From Erythrobacter sp. SDW2 (lineage in GTDB: Bacteria; Pseudomonadota; Alphaproteobacteria; Sphingomonadales; Sphingomonadaceae): 64,000 bases of DNA. Where the stretch lies: the NCBI RefSeq assembly GCF_021431965.1, contig NZ_CP090370.1, positions 930,001-994,000 of the forward strand, written 5' to 3'. Of the stretch, positions 35,238 to 44,495 are shown in pieces. Made by a program: the position numbers and the translations under genes. Numbering within the stretch: the first letter of the stretch is position 1; each line of letters opens with the position of its first letter. The notes under the pieces are model-generated. The model ran no database searches. It was not told where the DNA came from and worked only from the letters and a program-made list of their open reading frames with translations.

Positions 35238-36473
35238 TTAACGCTTCTCGATCTTCACCGGCATCTGGGTGAAGCCGTGCAGGAACGGACTGGCGAGCCG
35301 GGTCGGCGCGCCCTGCGGGACGATCCGCCAGCCGCGCTCGACGATTTCCTCGATCACCGTCCCGATCTGCGCCTCGGCCAGCCGCGCCCCTACGCAGCGG
35401 TGGATGCCATGGCCGAAGGCGAGATGCCGCCGGGCGTTCTCGCGGGCGACATCGAAGCGGTCGGGGTCGGCAAACACTGCCTCGTCGCGGTTGGCCGAGA
35501 TGTACCACATCACCACTTTCTCTCCCGCCGGGATGTGCTGCCCGCCAAGCTCGGTGTCGCGTGTGGTTGTGCGGCGCATATGGGTAACGGGTGACTGCCA
35601 GCGGATGATTTCCTGCGCGGCGTTGGGGATCAGCTTGCGGTTGCCATGCAGCGCATCGAGCTGTTCGGGAAACAGGTCGAGCGCTTCGACCAGTCCGCTG
35701 ATCGAATTGCGCGTGGTATCATTCCCGCCCACGATCAGCAGCGCGATATTGGCCAGCCGCTCCATCGGCGTCAGGCTCCCCATCGCTTCGGAATGGACCA
35801 TGCGGCTGAGAAGGTCGTCGGCCGGCGGGGCGGCGCGCCGTTCGTCGAGCAGCTGGTCGAAGCGGCCCAGCATCTCGTGCATCTGCTTAACCCATTCCGC
35901 CCGGTACTCGTCGCTCTGGCTGTTTTCGCCCACTCCGCTGGCATAGTCGGACCAGCGCTTGAGATCCGGCGTTTCGGCATCGGGGTCCATGTCGAACAGG
36001 ATGCACAACATGCCCATGGTCTGCGGGATCGAGACCTCGGTTACCCAGTCGAAGGTCTCGCCTAGGGGCAGCTTGTCGAGCAGGTATGAGCACCGTTCGC
36101 GCACCTGCAGCTCGCGGGTCTTCATCTGGCTCGGCGCAAAAGCCGGCTGGATCACCTTGCGCTGCGCGGTGTGGACCGGCGGGTCGGCGGCGATGAAGTT
36201 GGGCAGATTGCTTTCCGGCGGCGGGGTGGTGATGGTGATGTTGCCGTTCATCCAGCTCGACGAATAGGTCTCGTGATCGAGCTCGACCGCCGCGACCAGG
36301 TCATGCGTCACCACCGACCAATAGGGGCCGTAGAGGCTCTCCGGGCAGTAGCTGACCGGCATCTCGCGCCGCAGCTGCGCGAAGGGTTCGTGCCAGCGGT
36401 TTTCGACATAGAGCGCCTCACGGCTGATATCGACCGGCGCGATCGCGCGCGGCTCCTGCACGGCTGTGGCCAT
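35238..36473 (-). CDS. Cytochrome P450
   Basis: 411 residues, soluble bacterial class. The heme-binding loop is AFGHGIHRCVGARLAEAQ (about residues 350-367), with Cys as the fifth ligand. The I-helix shows 'IVGGNDTTRNSI' (oxygen activation, usually [AG]Gx[DE]T[ST], here GGNDTT), and the K-helix has 'EIIRWQSPV', the usual E-x-x-R. It hydroxylates an organic substrate, electrons coming from a ferredoxin not seen here. The start at 36473 has AGAGGAGAG nearby. It is divergent from a BVMO, the start codons being 79 bp apart, with a dyad between them, so the pair may be co-regulated. Confidence 0.92.
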   Translation of the reverse strand: MATAVQEPRAIAPVDISREALYVENRWHEPFAQLRREMPVSYCPESLYGPYWSVVTHDLVAAVELDHETYSSSWMNGNITITTPPPESNLPNFIAADPPVHTAQRKVIQPAFAPSQMKTRELQVRERCSYLLDKLPLGETFDWVTEVSIPQTMGMLCILFDMDPDAETPDLKRWSDYASGVGENSQSDEYRAEWVKQMHEMLGRFDQLLDERRAAPPADDLLSRMVHSEAMGSLTPMERLANIALLIVGGNDTTRNSISGLVEALDLFPEQLDALHGNRKLIPNAAQEIIRWQSPVTHMRRTTTRDTELGGQHIPAGEKVVMWYISANRDEAVFADPDRFDVARENARRHLAFGHGIHRCVGARLAEAQIGTVIEEIVERGWRIVPQGAPTRLASPFLHGFTQMPVKIEKR

Positions 36474-36498
36474 GGCTCTCTCCTCTTCCCGACGCGAA

Positions 36499-36529
36499 AA
36501 GTTGCATAGTAAGACGAATCTGGCAACTT
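36499..36529. promoter_or_regulatory. Inverted repeat between divergent P450 and BVMO genes
   Basis: AAGTTGC (36499-36505), 17 bases, GCAACTT (36523-36529): perfect 7-bp arms. It is centred in the 79-bp divergent intergenic region, a natural operator position for a repressor (TetR-like spacing). No regulator gene is adjacent. Confidence 0.5.
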
Positions 36530-36552
36530 GTTCATGAGGGGAGAAGAAACGC

Positions 36553-38352
36553 ATGGCGGCAACCGCACCGGCAATCGACAAGAACGCGCTCAAGGCGAAA
36601 TATGCCGAGGAGCGCGACAAGCGCCTGCGCGCCGATGCCTCGGCGCAATATGTCAGGCTGGAAAGCGAATTCGCCGACCTCGCGGTCGATCCCTACATGC
36701 CGGTGGCGGCGCGGGAACCCGTCACCGATCACGTGATGTTCGCCTTCGTCGGCGGCGGCTTTGCCGGACTCTGCGCCGGCGCGCGCCTCAAGCAGGCGGG
36801 TTTCGACAGCGTGCGGATTATCGACAAGGGCGGCGATTTCGGCGGCACCTGGTACTGGAACCGCTATCCCGGCGCGCAATGCGACACGGCGAGCATGGTC
36901 TATATGCCGCTGCTCGAGGAAACCGGCCACATGCCGAGCGAGAAATACGCCCATGCGCCGGAAATCCGCGAGCACTGTGCACGCATCGGGCGACAGTTCG
37001 GCCTCTACGAACATGCACTGTTCCACACCCAGGTGACGGCGATGGAGTGGGACGAGGCGCGCACCGTGTGGGTAATCGAGACCAATCGCGGCGACCGCTT
37101 CACCGCCAAATATGTCGGCATGGGCACCGGGCCGCTGCATGTCGCCAAACTGCCGGGTCTGCCGGGGATCGAGACTTTCCGGGGCAAGAGCTTCCACACC
37201 AGCCGGTGGGACTATGGCTATACCGGCGGCAATCCCGAAGGCGCGCCGATGACCGGGCTTGCCGACAAGCGGGTGGCGATCATCGGAACCGGTGCGACTG
37301 CGGTGCAATGCGTGCCCGAGACTGCGAAGTACGCCAAGGAACTCTACGTCTTCCAGCGCACCCCATCCTCGGTCGATGTCCGCGCCAACGAACCGATCGA
37401 TCCGGAATGGTTCGCGCAGATTTCCGGCGAGGGCTGGCAGAAGAAGTGGCAGGAGAATTTCACCGCGCACTTCGGCATGGGGATGCCGGCCGAAGACCTG
37501 GTCGACGACGGCTGGACGGACCTCGCCAAGCGTATCCGGTCCAACATGATGCAGGTGCCGCCGTCCGAATGGACGCCGGAAAAGGTGCTTGAGCTGTTCG
37601 AGGATGCCGATTTCCAGAAGATGGAGGAAATCCGCCGCCGCGCCGAAGCATTGGTGGACGATCCCGAGACGGCGGAGGGGCTCAAGGCCTGGTATCGTCA
37701 ATTGTGCAAGCGGCCGTGCTTCCATGATGAGTATCTGCAGGCCTTCAACCGCCCGGGTGTGAAGCTGGTCCACACCGACGGGCTGGGGGTCGAGCGGATT
37801 ACCGAAAAGGGCGTAGTGGCGAACGGCACCGAATACGAGGTCGACTGCATCGTCTATGCCTCCGGCTTCGAGGTCTGGACCGATTTCGAAAGCCGCACTG
37901 GCTTCGATCCGGTCGGGCGCGGCGGGCAGAAGCTGTCGGAGCACTGGGGCGATCACATGCGCACGCTCCACGGACTCCAGATGCACGGCTTTCCCAATGC
38001 CTTCCTCGTGCAGGCGACACAGGGCGCGGCCTTTATCGCCAACTATCCGCACAACCTTGTCGACCACGCTGATACGATCGCTGCGATCATCGGCCACATG
38101 GAGAGTGAAGGTCTCGATGCGGTCGAGCCGATGGCACAGGCCGAGCAGAAATGGCTCGATTTCCTGCTCACCGGACGCGGCAATGCGCTCGCCAGTACCG
38201 AATGCACGCCGGGATACTACAACAACGAAGGTGCCGGCCTGCGCGAGCGAGACAAATACAACCTCGGCCATCCCGGCGGGGCGCTGGCGTTCTTCACCCA
38301 CATTGCCGCGTGGCGGAGCTCGGGCGCGTTCGAAGGGCTGGCATTCCGCTGA
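36553..38352 (+). CDS. Baeyer-Villiger monooxygenase
   Basis: 599 residues, with an N-terminal extension of about 60 residues before the FAD fold, as in cyclopentadecanone/phenylacetone-type enzymes. The FAD motif is [16 protein letters not shown] (about residues 64-79), then '[21 protein letters not shown]'. The BVMO fingerprint FxGxxxHxxxWD reads [13 protein letters not shown] (about residues 211-223). The NADPH fold is [14 protein letters not shown]. It converts a (cyclic) ketone to an ester/lactone. It is divergent from the P450, suggesting that the P450 hydroxylates and the BVMO later cleaves the derived ketone; substrate unknown. Confidence 0.92.
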   Translation: MAATAPAIDKNALKAKYAEERDKRLRADASAQYVRLESEFADLAVDPYMPVAAREPVTDHVMFAFVGGGFAGLCAGARLKQAGFDSVRIIDKGGDFGGTWYWNRYPGAQCDTASMVYMPLLEETGHMPSEKYAHAPEIREHCARIGRQFGLYEHALFHTQVTAMEWDEARTVWVIETNRGDRFTAKYVGMGTGPLHVAKLPGLPGIETFRGKSFHTSRWDYGYTGGNPEGAPMTGLADKRVAIIGTGATAVQCVPETAKYAKELYVFQRTPSSVDVRANEPIDPEWFAQISGEGWQKKWQENFTAHFGMGMPAEDLVDDGWTDLAKRIRSNMMQVPPSEWTPEKVLELFEDADFQKMEEIRRRAEALVDDPETAEGLKAWYRQLCKRPCFHDEYLQAFNRPGVKLVHTDGLGVERITEKGVVANGTEYEVDCIVYASGFEVWTDFESRTGFDPVGRGGQKLSEHWGDHMRTLHGLQMHGFPNAFLVQATQGAAFIANYPHNLVDHADTIAAIIGHMESEGLDAVEPMAQAEQKWLDFLLTGRGNALASTECTPGYYNNEGAGLRERDKYNLGHPGGALAFFTHIAAWRSSGAFEGLAFR

Positions 38353-38435
38353 AGGACATCCAACGCAAATGGCTTGACCGAGCGCCGCGCATGCCGTTTC
38401 GTGAGCGCATTCAACGAGGTGAGGGAACTGCCTGC

Positions 38436-38909
38436 ATGTTTTTTCGAGGATCGATCGCAGCTGTCATGGCGCTGCTGGCGGCAACCGGCGCGAATGCCCA
38501 GCAAGCCGCCGAGCCATTGACCCGGCAAGTGTTCATCACTCAGATGGATGCCGAGTTCAAACGGCTCGACGGTGACGGCAATGGCATGGTCGTCGCGGCG
38601 GAGATCGTTGCGTCGCAGCAGCAGGACGCGCAGGCCGAGGCGCTGCGGCAGAACCAGATTGTCTTCGGCCAGCTCGACAAGAACGGTGACAACCAGCTCA
38701 GCCCCGAGGAATTCTCCGCCCTTGCCAACCCGTCGGCCATTCCGGTCGATGCCACCCCGCTGTTGAACCAGTTCGACACCGATCGCGACGGCATCATCAC
38801 TCTGGTTGAATACCGCATCGCAACCCAGGCCAATTTCGACCGCGTCGACAGCGACCGTGACGGGGTGATCACCGACATGGAAATGCGCGCGGCGGGTATC
38901 CAGCCTTAG
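38436..38909 (+). CDS. Exported EF-hand protein with four calcium loops
   Basis: 157 residues, signal peptide 1-21 (ends ANAQQ). Four EF-hand loops can be read: DGDGNGMVVAAE (residues 45-56), DKNGDNQLSPEE (81-92), DTDRDGIITLVE (114-125), DSDRDGVITDME (138-149). Each has Asp/Asn at positions 1, 3 and 5, with Gly at 6 and Glu at 12, so they should bind Ca2+. The protein is periplasmic or surface-exposed and is probably a calcium sensor or buffer. It lies just before the adhesin array, whose proteins also carry DxDxDG loops; whether this is functional is open. Confidence 0.85.
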   Translation: MFFRGSIAAVMALLAATGANAQQAAEPLTRQVFITQMDAEFKRLDGDGNGMVVAAEIVASQQQDAQAEALRQNQIVFGQLDKNGDNQLSPEEFSALANPSAIPVDATPLLNQFDTDRDGIITLVEYRIATQANFDRVDSDRDGVITDMEMRAAGIQP

Positions 38910-38992
38910 GCATTGATCGCCCCGGGTTCCCCCGGGACGTGAATCAAGGCCTCATCAGAGCAACCGCGCGCCAGATCCTCCTAAGAACTGCG

Positions 38993-41467
38993 TCAGAACC
39001 CGAAGGTCGCCGCCACGCGCCCGCCGACGCGGTCGTCGCCGGTGTTGCCGGTGACACCCGCCGAGAGGTAGACGCTGTCCGAGACCTTGCCGGTGACGAG
39101 CCCGGCAAAGGCTTGCTCCCCGCCATAGGCCGCGCCTGCAACGGTGATCGAGAAGGCCTTGTCAGGCACGATCGCCACCCCGCCCAGCGCCATGGCGGCA
39201 GCGACCCCGCCCGAGAGCGACTTGTCGAGTTCATCCAGGCGGAAGTTGACGTTGGCGAGGCCGCTTTCGAGGCCGGAGACGCGGCCGGTCAGCGCATCGA
39301 ACTGCGCATCGGTGACCGCTGCGATATAGTCGAGCCCGACGCGGATGTCCTGCACCGCCGCCATGGACGCGACCGCGGTGGTGCCGAGGGTACCGCTGGC
39401 ATCGACGGTCACTGCCTGCACCGGGCCGACCTGCGCCGCGGTCGAGGCGGCGATATCACCGATCCGGACCGAGCTGCCGGTCCCGCCGAGAGTGACCTGG
39501 TTGGCTGCTGTGGTGGCCGCTCCCTTGCCGATGGCGGTCGAGTTGGTGAAACTCGCCGTGGCGCCATTGCCGACGGCGGTAGAGCCAAGACCGGAGCTCG
39601 AGGCGTCCGAGCCCACTGCGGTCGACAGCTGTCCGCCGGCGCTGGCCTGATAGCCGAGCGAAGTGCCCTGCGGCCCGCCCGCTGTGGCGAAGCGTCCCAC
39701 CGCAGTGGCGTTGCCGGCGGTCGCCTGGGCGCCGCCGCCGATGGCGGTCGCGCTCCCGGCGGTGGCGCGGGCGCTGAGGCCGATGGCGACGCTGTTGTTG
39801 CCACTGCTGAAAGCCAGCACACCGAGCGCACTGGAATTGATCCCGCTGGCATTGGCGTCCGCCCCGAAGGCGGAGGCGCGATCTGCGTTTGCCTGCGCTC
39901 CGATTGTGCCGACGTCTGTCCCGTCAGCACCGATGGCAATGGAGCTGATGCCGGAGGCGGCAGAGCTTGCGCCGAACGACATGGCGCTTGCGCCAGTCGC
40001 CTGGGCACCCGATCCGATCGCGATGGCATTGCCACCATTGGCGGTGGTTGGTGTGCCCTGTGGCGTGCCGCTGACGCCTGATGCGTTGCCGCTCGCACTG
40101 GCAGTGATCACGCCGCCGATGGCGATATTCCCCGACGCGCCGATACCGCCCGCAGTGGTCGCGAAGGCACCCAGGGCCACTTCATTGGAACCCAGCGCCG
40201 AACTGCCAAACCCGCCGGCAAAGCTTGCCTGCCCGGCCTTGCTCGCGGCACCCACCGCAGTGGCGCCTGTATCGTTGGCCTGAGTCGATGCGCCGAGTGC
40301 GGTGCCGCCGATGAATGCGGTCGAAGTGGCGTTGTTGCCGATCGCTACGCTCGAATTGCCGCCGGCAGTGGCGCTTTTGCCGATCCCGATGGTGAAGGCG
40401 CCGGTGGTCGTGACCGTATCGCCGATGGCGAGGGCGGAAAAGCCGTCGGCATTGGCTTGCGGGCCGACCGCCACCGAGCGTGTGCCATTGCTCGAGGCCT
40501 GCCCGCCGATGGCGACGGTCAGTTCACCCACCGCGTCTGACTGACCGATGGCAATGGCCCTGTCGCCGTCGGCCCGGGCCGCCGCGGCGAAGTCGATCCC
40601 GCCGCCGATGGCAACCGAATTGAGGCCCAGCGCCTGAGAGAACTGCCCTCCGGCAAACGAGTGGATCCCGCCACCCTGTGCGCCTTGGCCCACCGCGGTG
40701 GCCCCGTTCGCGCTGGCACTGGCCTGCCCGCCCAGCGCGGTCGCGTTGATCTGCGCCGTGCTGTCGAAGCCCAGAGCCACGGCGCCGCCATCGAGCGTGC
40801 GGGCGTTGTTGCCGACGGCGACGGACTTGAGCCCGGCAGCCTGGGCATCGGCCCCTAGTGCGACCGTCCCTGCAGCGGTCGCGCGGGCACCTGCCGAGTC
40901 TGCGTCATCGCCATCGCCGCCGATGGCTACGGCCCCGGCCGAATTGGCGAGCGAGGTGGTGCCGAGGGCAATCGAGCGGTCACCCGAAGCCTGGGCACCG
41001 GCATTTACGCCTTGTTCGCTGCCGATGGCGATCGAGGCGACACCGCTTGCCAGAGAGGAACTCGAATTTCCGCTGCCGATCGAAATGGCTGCAATGGCCG
41101 ATGCGCGTGCATTGATGCCCAATGCAGTTGCATACTGGCTGTTGGCATTGGCGCCGCCCCCGAGCGCCGCCGATTGGACTCCCGTCGCGCTCGAAAAGGC
41201 ACCCACTGCGGTGGCAACGAATTGGGTGGCCTGCGCACTCGGCCCGACTGCAATCGCTGCGCCGCCCGTCGCCGCCGCGCTGACTCCGCAGGCGAGATTG
41301 TTGTCGGCATCGTTCGAATTCGCTCCGCCATCGTTGTCGGTCGCAGCATCGACCACTCCGTCATTGTCGCGGTCGAGCAGGCAGTCGTCGGCCTGCACAG
41401 GCGTGCCGTAAGCGGCAATAGCGATGGCCAGCGCAGCGGCCGACGAAGTCAGGATCAGGTTTTTCAT
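38993..41467 (-). CDS. YadA-like trimeric autotransporter adhesin 1
   Basis: 824 residues. Signal peptide MKNLILTSSAAALAIAIA ends near VQADD. Then comes a cap with DCLLDRDNDGVVDA and a second Cys about 30 residues on (LACGV). A long head of 'AxAxG..A.A' repeats follows ('AIGSGNSSSSLASGVASIAIG'-type turns), a left-handed beta-roll as in YadA. The C-terminus has a short coiled coil (LTGRVSGLESGLANVNFRLD) and the YadA anchor barrel, ending GGRVAATFGF. It would form a trimeric surface adhesin. RBS AGGGAG about 8 bases before ATG 41467. Its 3' third is nearly identical to adhesin 4. No long stalk, so the head lies close to the membrane. Confidence 0.92.
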   Translation of the reverse strand: MKNLILTSSAAALAIAIAAYGTPVQADDCLLDRDNDGVVDAATDNDGGANSNDADNNLACGVSAAATGGAAIAVGPSAQATQFVATAVGAFSSATGVQSAALGGGANANSQYATALGINARASAIAAISIGSGNSSSSLASGVASIAIGSEQGVNAGAQASGDRSIALGTTSLANSAGAVAIGGDGDDADSAGARATAAGTVALGADAQAAGLKSVAVGNNARTLDGGAVALGFDSTAQINATALGGQASASANGATAVGQGAQGGGIHSFAGGQFSQALGLNSVAIGGGIDFAAAARADGDRAIAIGQSDAVGELTVAIGGQASSNGTRSVAVGPQANADGFSALAIGDTVTTTGAFTIGIGKSATAGGNSSVAIGNNATSTAFIGGTALGASTQANDTGATAVGAASKAGQASFAGGFGSSALGSNEVALGAFATTAGGIGASGNIAIGGVITASASGNASGVSGTPQGTPTTANGGNAIAIGSGAQATGASAMSFGASSAASGISSIAIGADGTDVGTIGAQANADRASAFGADANASGINSSALGVLAFSSGNNSVAIGLSARATAGSATAIGGGAQATAGNATAVGRFATAGGPQGTSLGYQASAGGQLSTAVGSDASSSGLGSTAVGNGATASFTNSTAIGKGAATTAANQVTLGGTGSSVRIGDIAASTAAQVGPVQAVTVDASGTLGTTAVASMAAVQDIRVGLDYIAAVTDAQFDALTGRVSGLESGLANVNFRLDELDKSLSGGVAAAMALGGVAIVPDKAFSITVAGAAYGGEQAFAGLVTGKVSDSVYLSAGVTGNTGDDRVGGRVAATFGF

Positions 41468-41470
41468 CAC

Positions 41471-41592
41471 AGCAACTCCCTGGGTTTACCGGGCGTTGCC
41501 GACAGTCATTGACGCTGTTCTTGTATTCCCGAATGCGACCCGCGCGTCCCCCCGCCGGCCACGTCCTTTCTTGCGACCGAAACGGCGGAATG
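41471..41592 (-). promoter_or_regulatory. Conserved leader of adhesin 1 (copy shared with adhesin 3)
   Basis: On the plus strand, segments AGCAACTCCC, GGGCGTTGCC, TTCTTGTA, then CGAATGCGACCCGCGCG, then a run with CCGCCGGCCACGTCCT and later GGCGGAATGC, appear in the same order as in 48815-48938 upstream of adhesin 3. Probably a duplicated promoter/5' untranslated region. Confidence 0.6.
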
Positions 41593-41690
41593 CGGTGTCG
41601 GTTCGCTGCGGACTGTCCGCCGTTTCCCTTTGGTTGGCAAGCGAATTCTGGCGGCGGACGTATCAGAATGGCACGCCCGCCGCTGAATCT

Positions 41691-44354
41691 TCAGAACCCG
41701 AAGGCGACCCCGACCTGGCCGCCCCAGCGGTCGTCACCGGTGTTGCCGGTCACCCCCGCAGTGACCACCATAGCATCGGAAACGCGTCCGGCGAGGACCC
41801 CGGAAAAGCCCTGTTCGCCGCCGTAGGTGGCCGCGTTGATGGCGATGGAGAAGGCCTTGTCCGGCACCATCACCGCGCTGCCCAGCGCCATCGCCGCAGC
41901 GATCCCGCCGGAGAGGCCCTTGTCCATTTCCTCGAGCCGGAAGTTGGTCTGGGCGAGGCCGTTCTCGAGGCTGGATACGCGTCCGGTCAGTGCATCGAAC
42001 TGCGCATCGGTGATCGCCGCGATGTAATCGAGCCCGACGCGGATGTCCTGCACCGCTGCCATGGACGCGACCGCGGTGGTGCCGAGTGTTCCGCTGGCAT
42101 CGACGGTCACCGCTTGCACCGGGCCGACCTGTGCTGCGGTCGAGGCGGCGACGTCACCGATCCGGACCGAGCTGCCGGTGCCGCCGATGGTGACCTGGTT
42201 GGCGGCAGTGGTGGTGGCGAGCGCACCAATCGCGGTCGAGTTGGTAAAGGCGGCGGTGGCGGTGTTGCCGATGGCGGTCGACCCCAAACCGGTGGCGTTG
42301 GCTTCGGAACCCACAGCGGTCGATTGCTGTCCGCCGGCATTGGCCTCATAGCCGACCGCGCTGGATTGCGGTCCGGTCGAGCTGGCAAAGCGGCCGACGG
42401 CGGTGGCATTGCCGCTGCTAGCGATAGCCCCGCCGCCCACAGCGGTGCTGCTGCCGCCGGTGGCCTGGGCATTGAAACCGATGGCGGCGGTGTTGTTGCC
42501 GCTGGCGACAGCGAAGCGCGATATCGCCGTGGCATTGATCCCGCTGGCGCTGGTCCCGGCACCCATCGCCAGCGCATTGGTGTTGCTGGCTACCGCGTCG
42601 GCACCGAAGGCAGCAGAGCGGTCGCCCGTCGCTTGCGCGCCAAGGGCACCGCCGTCATCACCGTCACCACCGACGGCGATCGAAGAAGCCCCGGACGAGA
42701 TTGCGAACCCGCCGATGCCGATGGCATTGGCGCCCGTTGCCAGCACGGCCGTGCCCAGCGCAATGCTGTTGCCGCCGTTGGCAGTCGTGACGATGCCGCC
42801 CGAACTGCCCGTCACTGCGCCTTCGCTGCTGCCAATGGCGATATTGCCGCCGGTCTGAAGCGCGCTGTTGAAAGTGCTGGCTTGCGCGCCCACGGCGATC
42901 CCGCCATCGCCTGCACCTAGGCTGCTGTTGCCGACAGCCGTGCCGAGCCGCCCGATGGCCGCTGCCGATGTGCCCAGCGCCGTGGCCCCGGCTGCAGTGG
43001 CAGCCGCGTTCAAACCCACGCCTGTTGCTTCGAGGTCCGTGGCCTGCGCGCCGTAGCCCAAGGCGGTGGCCCCGGCAGCGGTAGCGTCCGTTTCGGCACC
43101 GACCGCTGTCGAGCGGATGTCGAAAGTCGTGGCCAGATAGCCCACTGCGGTCGAATTGCTCGATTGGGCCCGCGACCTTGCCCCGATACTTGTACCAAGC
43201 GAACCCGCCCGCGCATCGAAACCGAACGCGCTTCCCTGTACGCCATTGGCGAGAGCGGTAGCTCCAGCAGCCGTTGCGCCCTCGCCGGAACTGTCGGCAG
43301 AGAAACCCAGTGCGGTGGAATTGAGTCCGAGGGCCGTCGCAGTATTGCCGACTGCCGTCGTTTGTGGCGACAGCGCGAGGGCGACTCCGCCGACCGCCAC
43401 TGAAAGGCTGCCGGTGGCTTCCGACCCGGCGCCGACCGCGACAGCGGCCGGACCAGTGGTCGTCGCCTGAAACCCGATCGCAATGGCATTTGTCTGCGAT
43501 GCATTGGCGGAACCACCGAGGCTCACCGCCCTGAGGCCGGTGGCCTGCGCCGCGACGCCCAGGGCAATCGCGCTGTCCTGCGTCGCGTCGGAATTGGTGC
43601 CGATGCTGATCGCCGACGGGCCGGTGGCGGTAGCCGCTTGTCCAACCGCAACGGCACTTGCGCCAGCGGTTGCGGAGGTCCCGACGCTCGTTGCGTTTAC
43701 GCCGTTGGCGATAGCCTGGTAACCGAAGGCGCTGGCGCCGAGTGCTGTCGCTTGCGAATTACCGCCAACTGCGACCGATTGGTCGCCGCTTGCTGCGGCG
43801 GTCCAGCCGACTGCGGTCGAGCCGGAGCCAATGGCATCGGACAAGTTTCCAAGCGCGGTCCCGCGCAATCCCGATGCGAGCGCATCGTAGCCCAGCGCCG
43901 TACTGCCGATCCCCGTAGCATCGGCGCTTGCCCCGATACCGGTGGCGTCTGCGGCGGTTGCCTGCGCGCCAGTGCCAAGTGCGGTCGAGCTCGTGCCTGT
44001 CGCATCCGATCCCTGGCCAATGCTGGTCGCGTCGGCACCGGTTGCCGCCGCTCCGTTGCCGACGGCCGTGGTATTGATGTTGGTCGCGTCCGCAGCCGTA
44101 CCGATCGCCGTAGCGAAGTTGGCCGTCGCTTCGGCGTTGACACCGCAGGCCAATGCGCTGTTGTTGTCGTTTGAATTGGCTGAACCGTCATTGTCGGTCG
44201 CTGCATCGACCACGCCGTCATTGTCCCGGTCGAGCAGGCAGTCCTCGGCCATTGCGGTCTCGGGCGCTCCTGCAAGCAGAACGATAGCCAGCGCCAATGT
44301 GCTTGCACCTGCAGAGCCGTTGAAATGCCCCTTCGCAACAACTGCACGAACCAT
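41691..44354 (-). CDS. YadA-like trimeric autotransporter adhesin 2 (largest)
   Basis: 887 residues, the longest of the five. Start ATG 44354 (MVRAVVAKGHFNG) preceded by AGGGGAG; signal peptide to about residue 36 (ETAMAED). The cap DCLLDRDNDGVVDA follows, then a very long YadA head (about 700 residues of 14-ish residue turns such as 'STALGTGAQATAADATGIG'), a short coiled coil and the membrane anchor ending GGQVGVAFGF. It is divergent from the LuxR/hydrolase gene, with two palindromes between. Its distal head plus anchor-proximal region is identical at DNA level over about 670 bp to adhesin 3 and a similar stretch of adhesin 5. Confidence 0.92.
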   Translation of the reverse strand: MVRAVVAKGHFNGSAGASTLALAIVLLAGAPETAMAEDCLLDRDNDGVVDAATDNDGSANSNDNNSALACGVNAEATANFATAIGTAADATNINTTAVGNGAAATGADATSIGQGSDATGTSSTALGTGAQATAADATGIGASADATGIGSTALGYDALASGLRGTALGNLSDAIGSGSTAVGWTAAASGDQSVAVGGNSQATALGASAFGYQAIANGVNATSVGTSATAGASAVAVGQAATATGPSAISIGTNSDATQDSAIALGVAAQATGLRAVSLGGSANASQTNAIAIGFQATTTGPAAVAVGAGSEATGSLSVAVGGVALALSPQTTAVGNTATALGLNSTALGFSADSSGEGATAAGATALANGVQGSAFGFDARAGSLGTSIGARSRAQSSNSTAVGYLATTFDIRSTAVGAETDATAAGATALGYGAQATDLEATGVGLNAAATAAGATALGTSAAAIGRLGTAVGNSSLGAGDGGIAVGAQASTFNSALQTGGNIAIGSSEGAVTGSSGGIVTTANGGNSIALGTAVLATGANAIGIGGFAISSGASSIAVGGDGDDGGALGAQATGDRSAAFGADAVASNTNALAMGAGTSASGINATAISRFAVASGNNTAAIGFNAQATGGSSTAVGGGAIASSGNATAVGRFASSTGPQSSAVGYEANAGGQQSTAVGSEANATGLGSTAIGNTATAAFTNSTAIGALATTTAANQVTIGGTGSSVRIGDVAASTAAQVGPVQAVTVDASGTLGTTAVASMAAVQDIRVGLDYIAAITDAQFDALTGRVSSLENGLAQTNFRLEEMDKGLSGGIAAAMALGSAVMVPDKAFSIAINAATYGGEQGFSGVLAGRVSDAMVVTAGVTGNTGDDRWGGQVGVAFGF

Positions 44355-44410
44355 TGTATTTCTCCCCTGAGTAGACTGGTTCGGGCAGATAAGTCGCGGC
44401 AGAATCGGTG

Positions 44411-44432
44411 TCATACCCCAGCTGGTGTATGA
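44411..44432. promoter_or_regulatory. 22-bp palindrome between adhesin 2 and LuxR/hydrolase gene
   Basis: Arms TCATACCCC and GGTGTATGA around a central AGCT: pairing in all but one position. It lies in the 141-bp divergent intergenic region and is a strong candidate operator. Confidence 0.55.
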
Positions 44433-44455
44433 CTAAATATCGGTCGACATTTAGT
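44432..44455. promoter_or_regulatory. Second inverted repeat, ACTAAAT-N10-ATTTAGT
   Basis: Perfect 7-bp arms at 44432-44438 and 44449-44455, sharing the end base of the first palindrome. It ends 40 bp before the start of the LuxR/hydrolase gene. Likely an operator or promoter-proximal site for autoregulation. Confidence 0.5.
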
Positions 44456-44495
44456 GCTCGGCGGACATAGCGTGACGGGATCGAGGGGTTGTTCC

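Noticed and set aside
38921-38936. CCCGGG-TTCC-CCCGGG hairpin between EF-hand and adhesin 1 genes
   Set aside because: Only a 6-bp stem, no T-run; too weak to call a terminator, though it may contribute.
39663-44370. Many plus-strand frames in the adhesin genes
   Set aside because: Low-complexity Ala/Pro/Ser shadows of the repeat-rich adhesin coding strand; they do not look like proteins.
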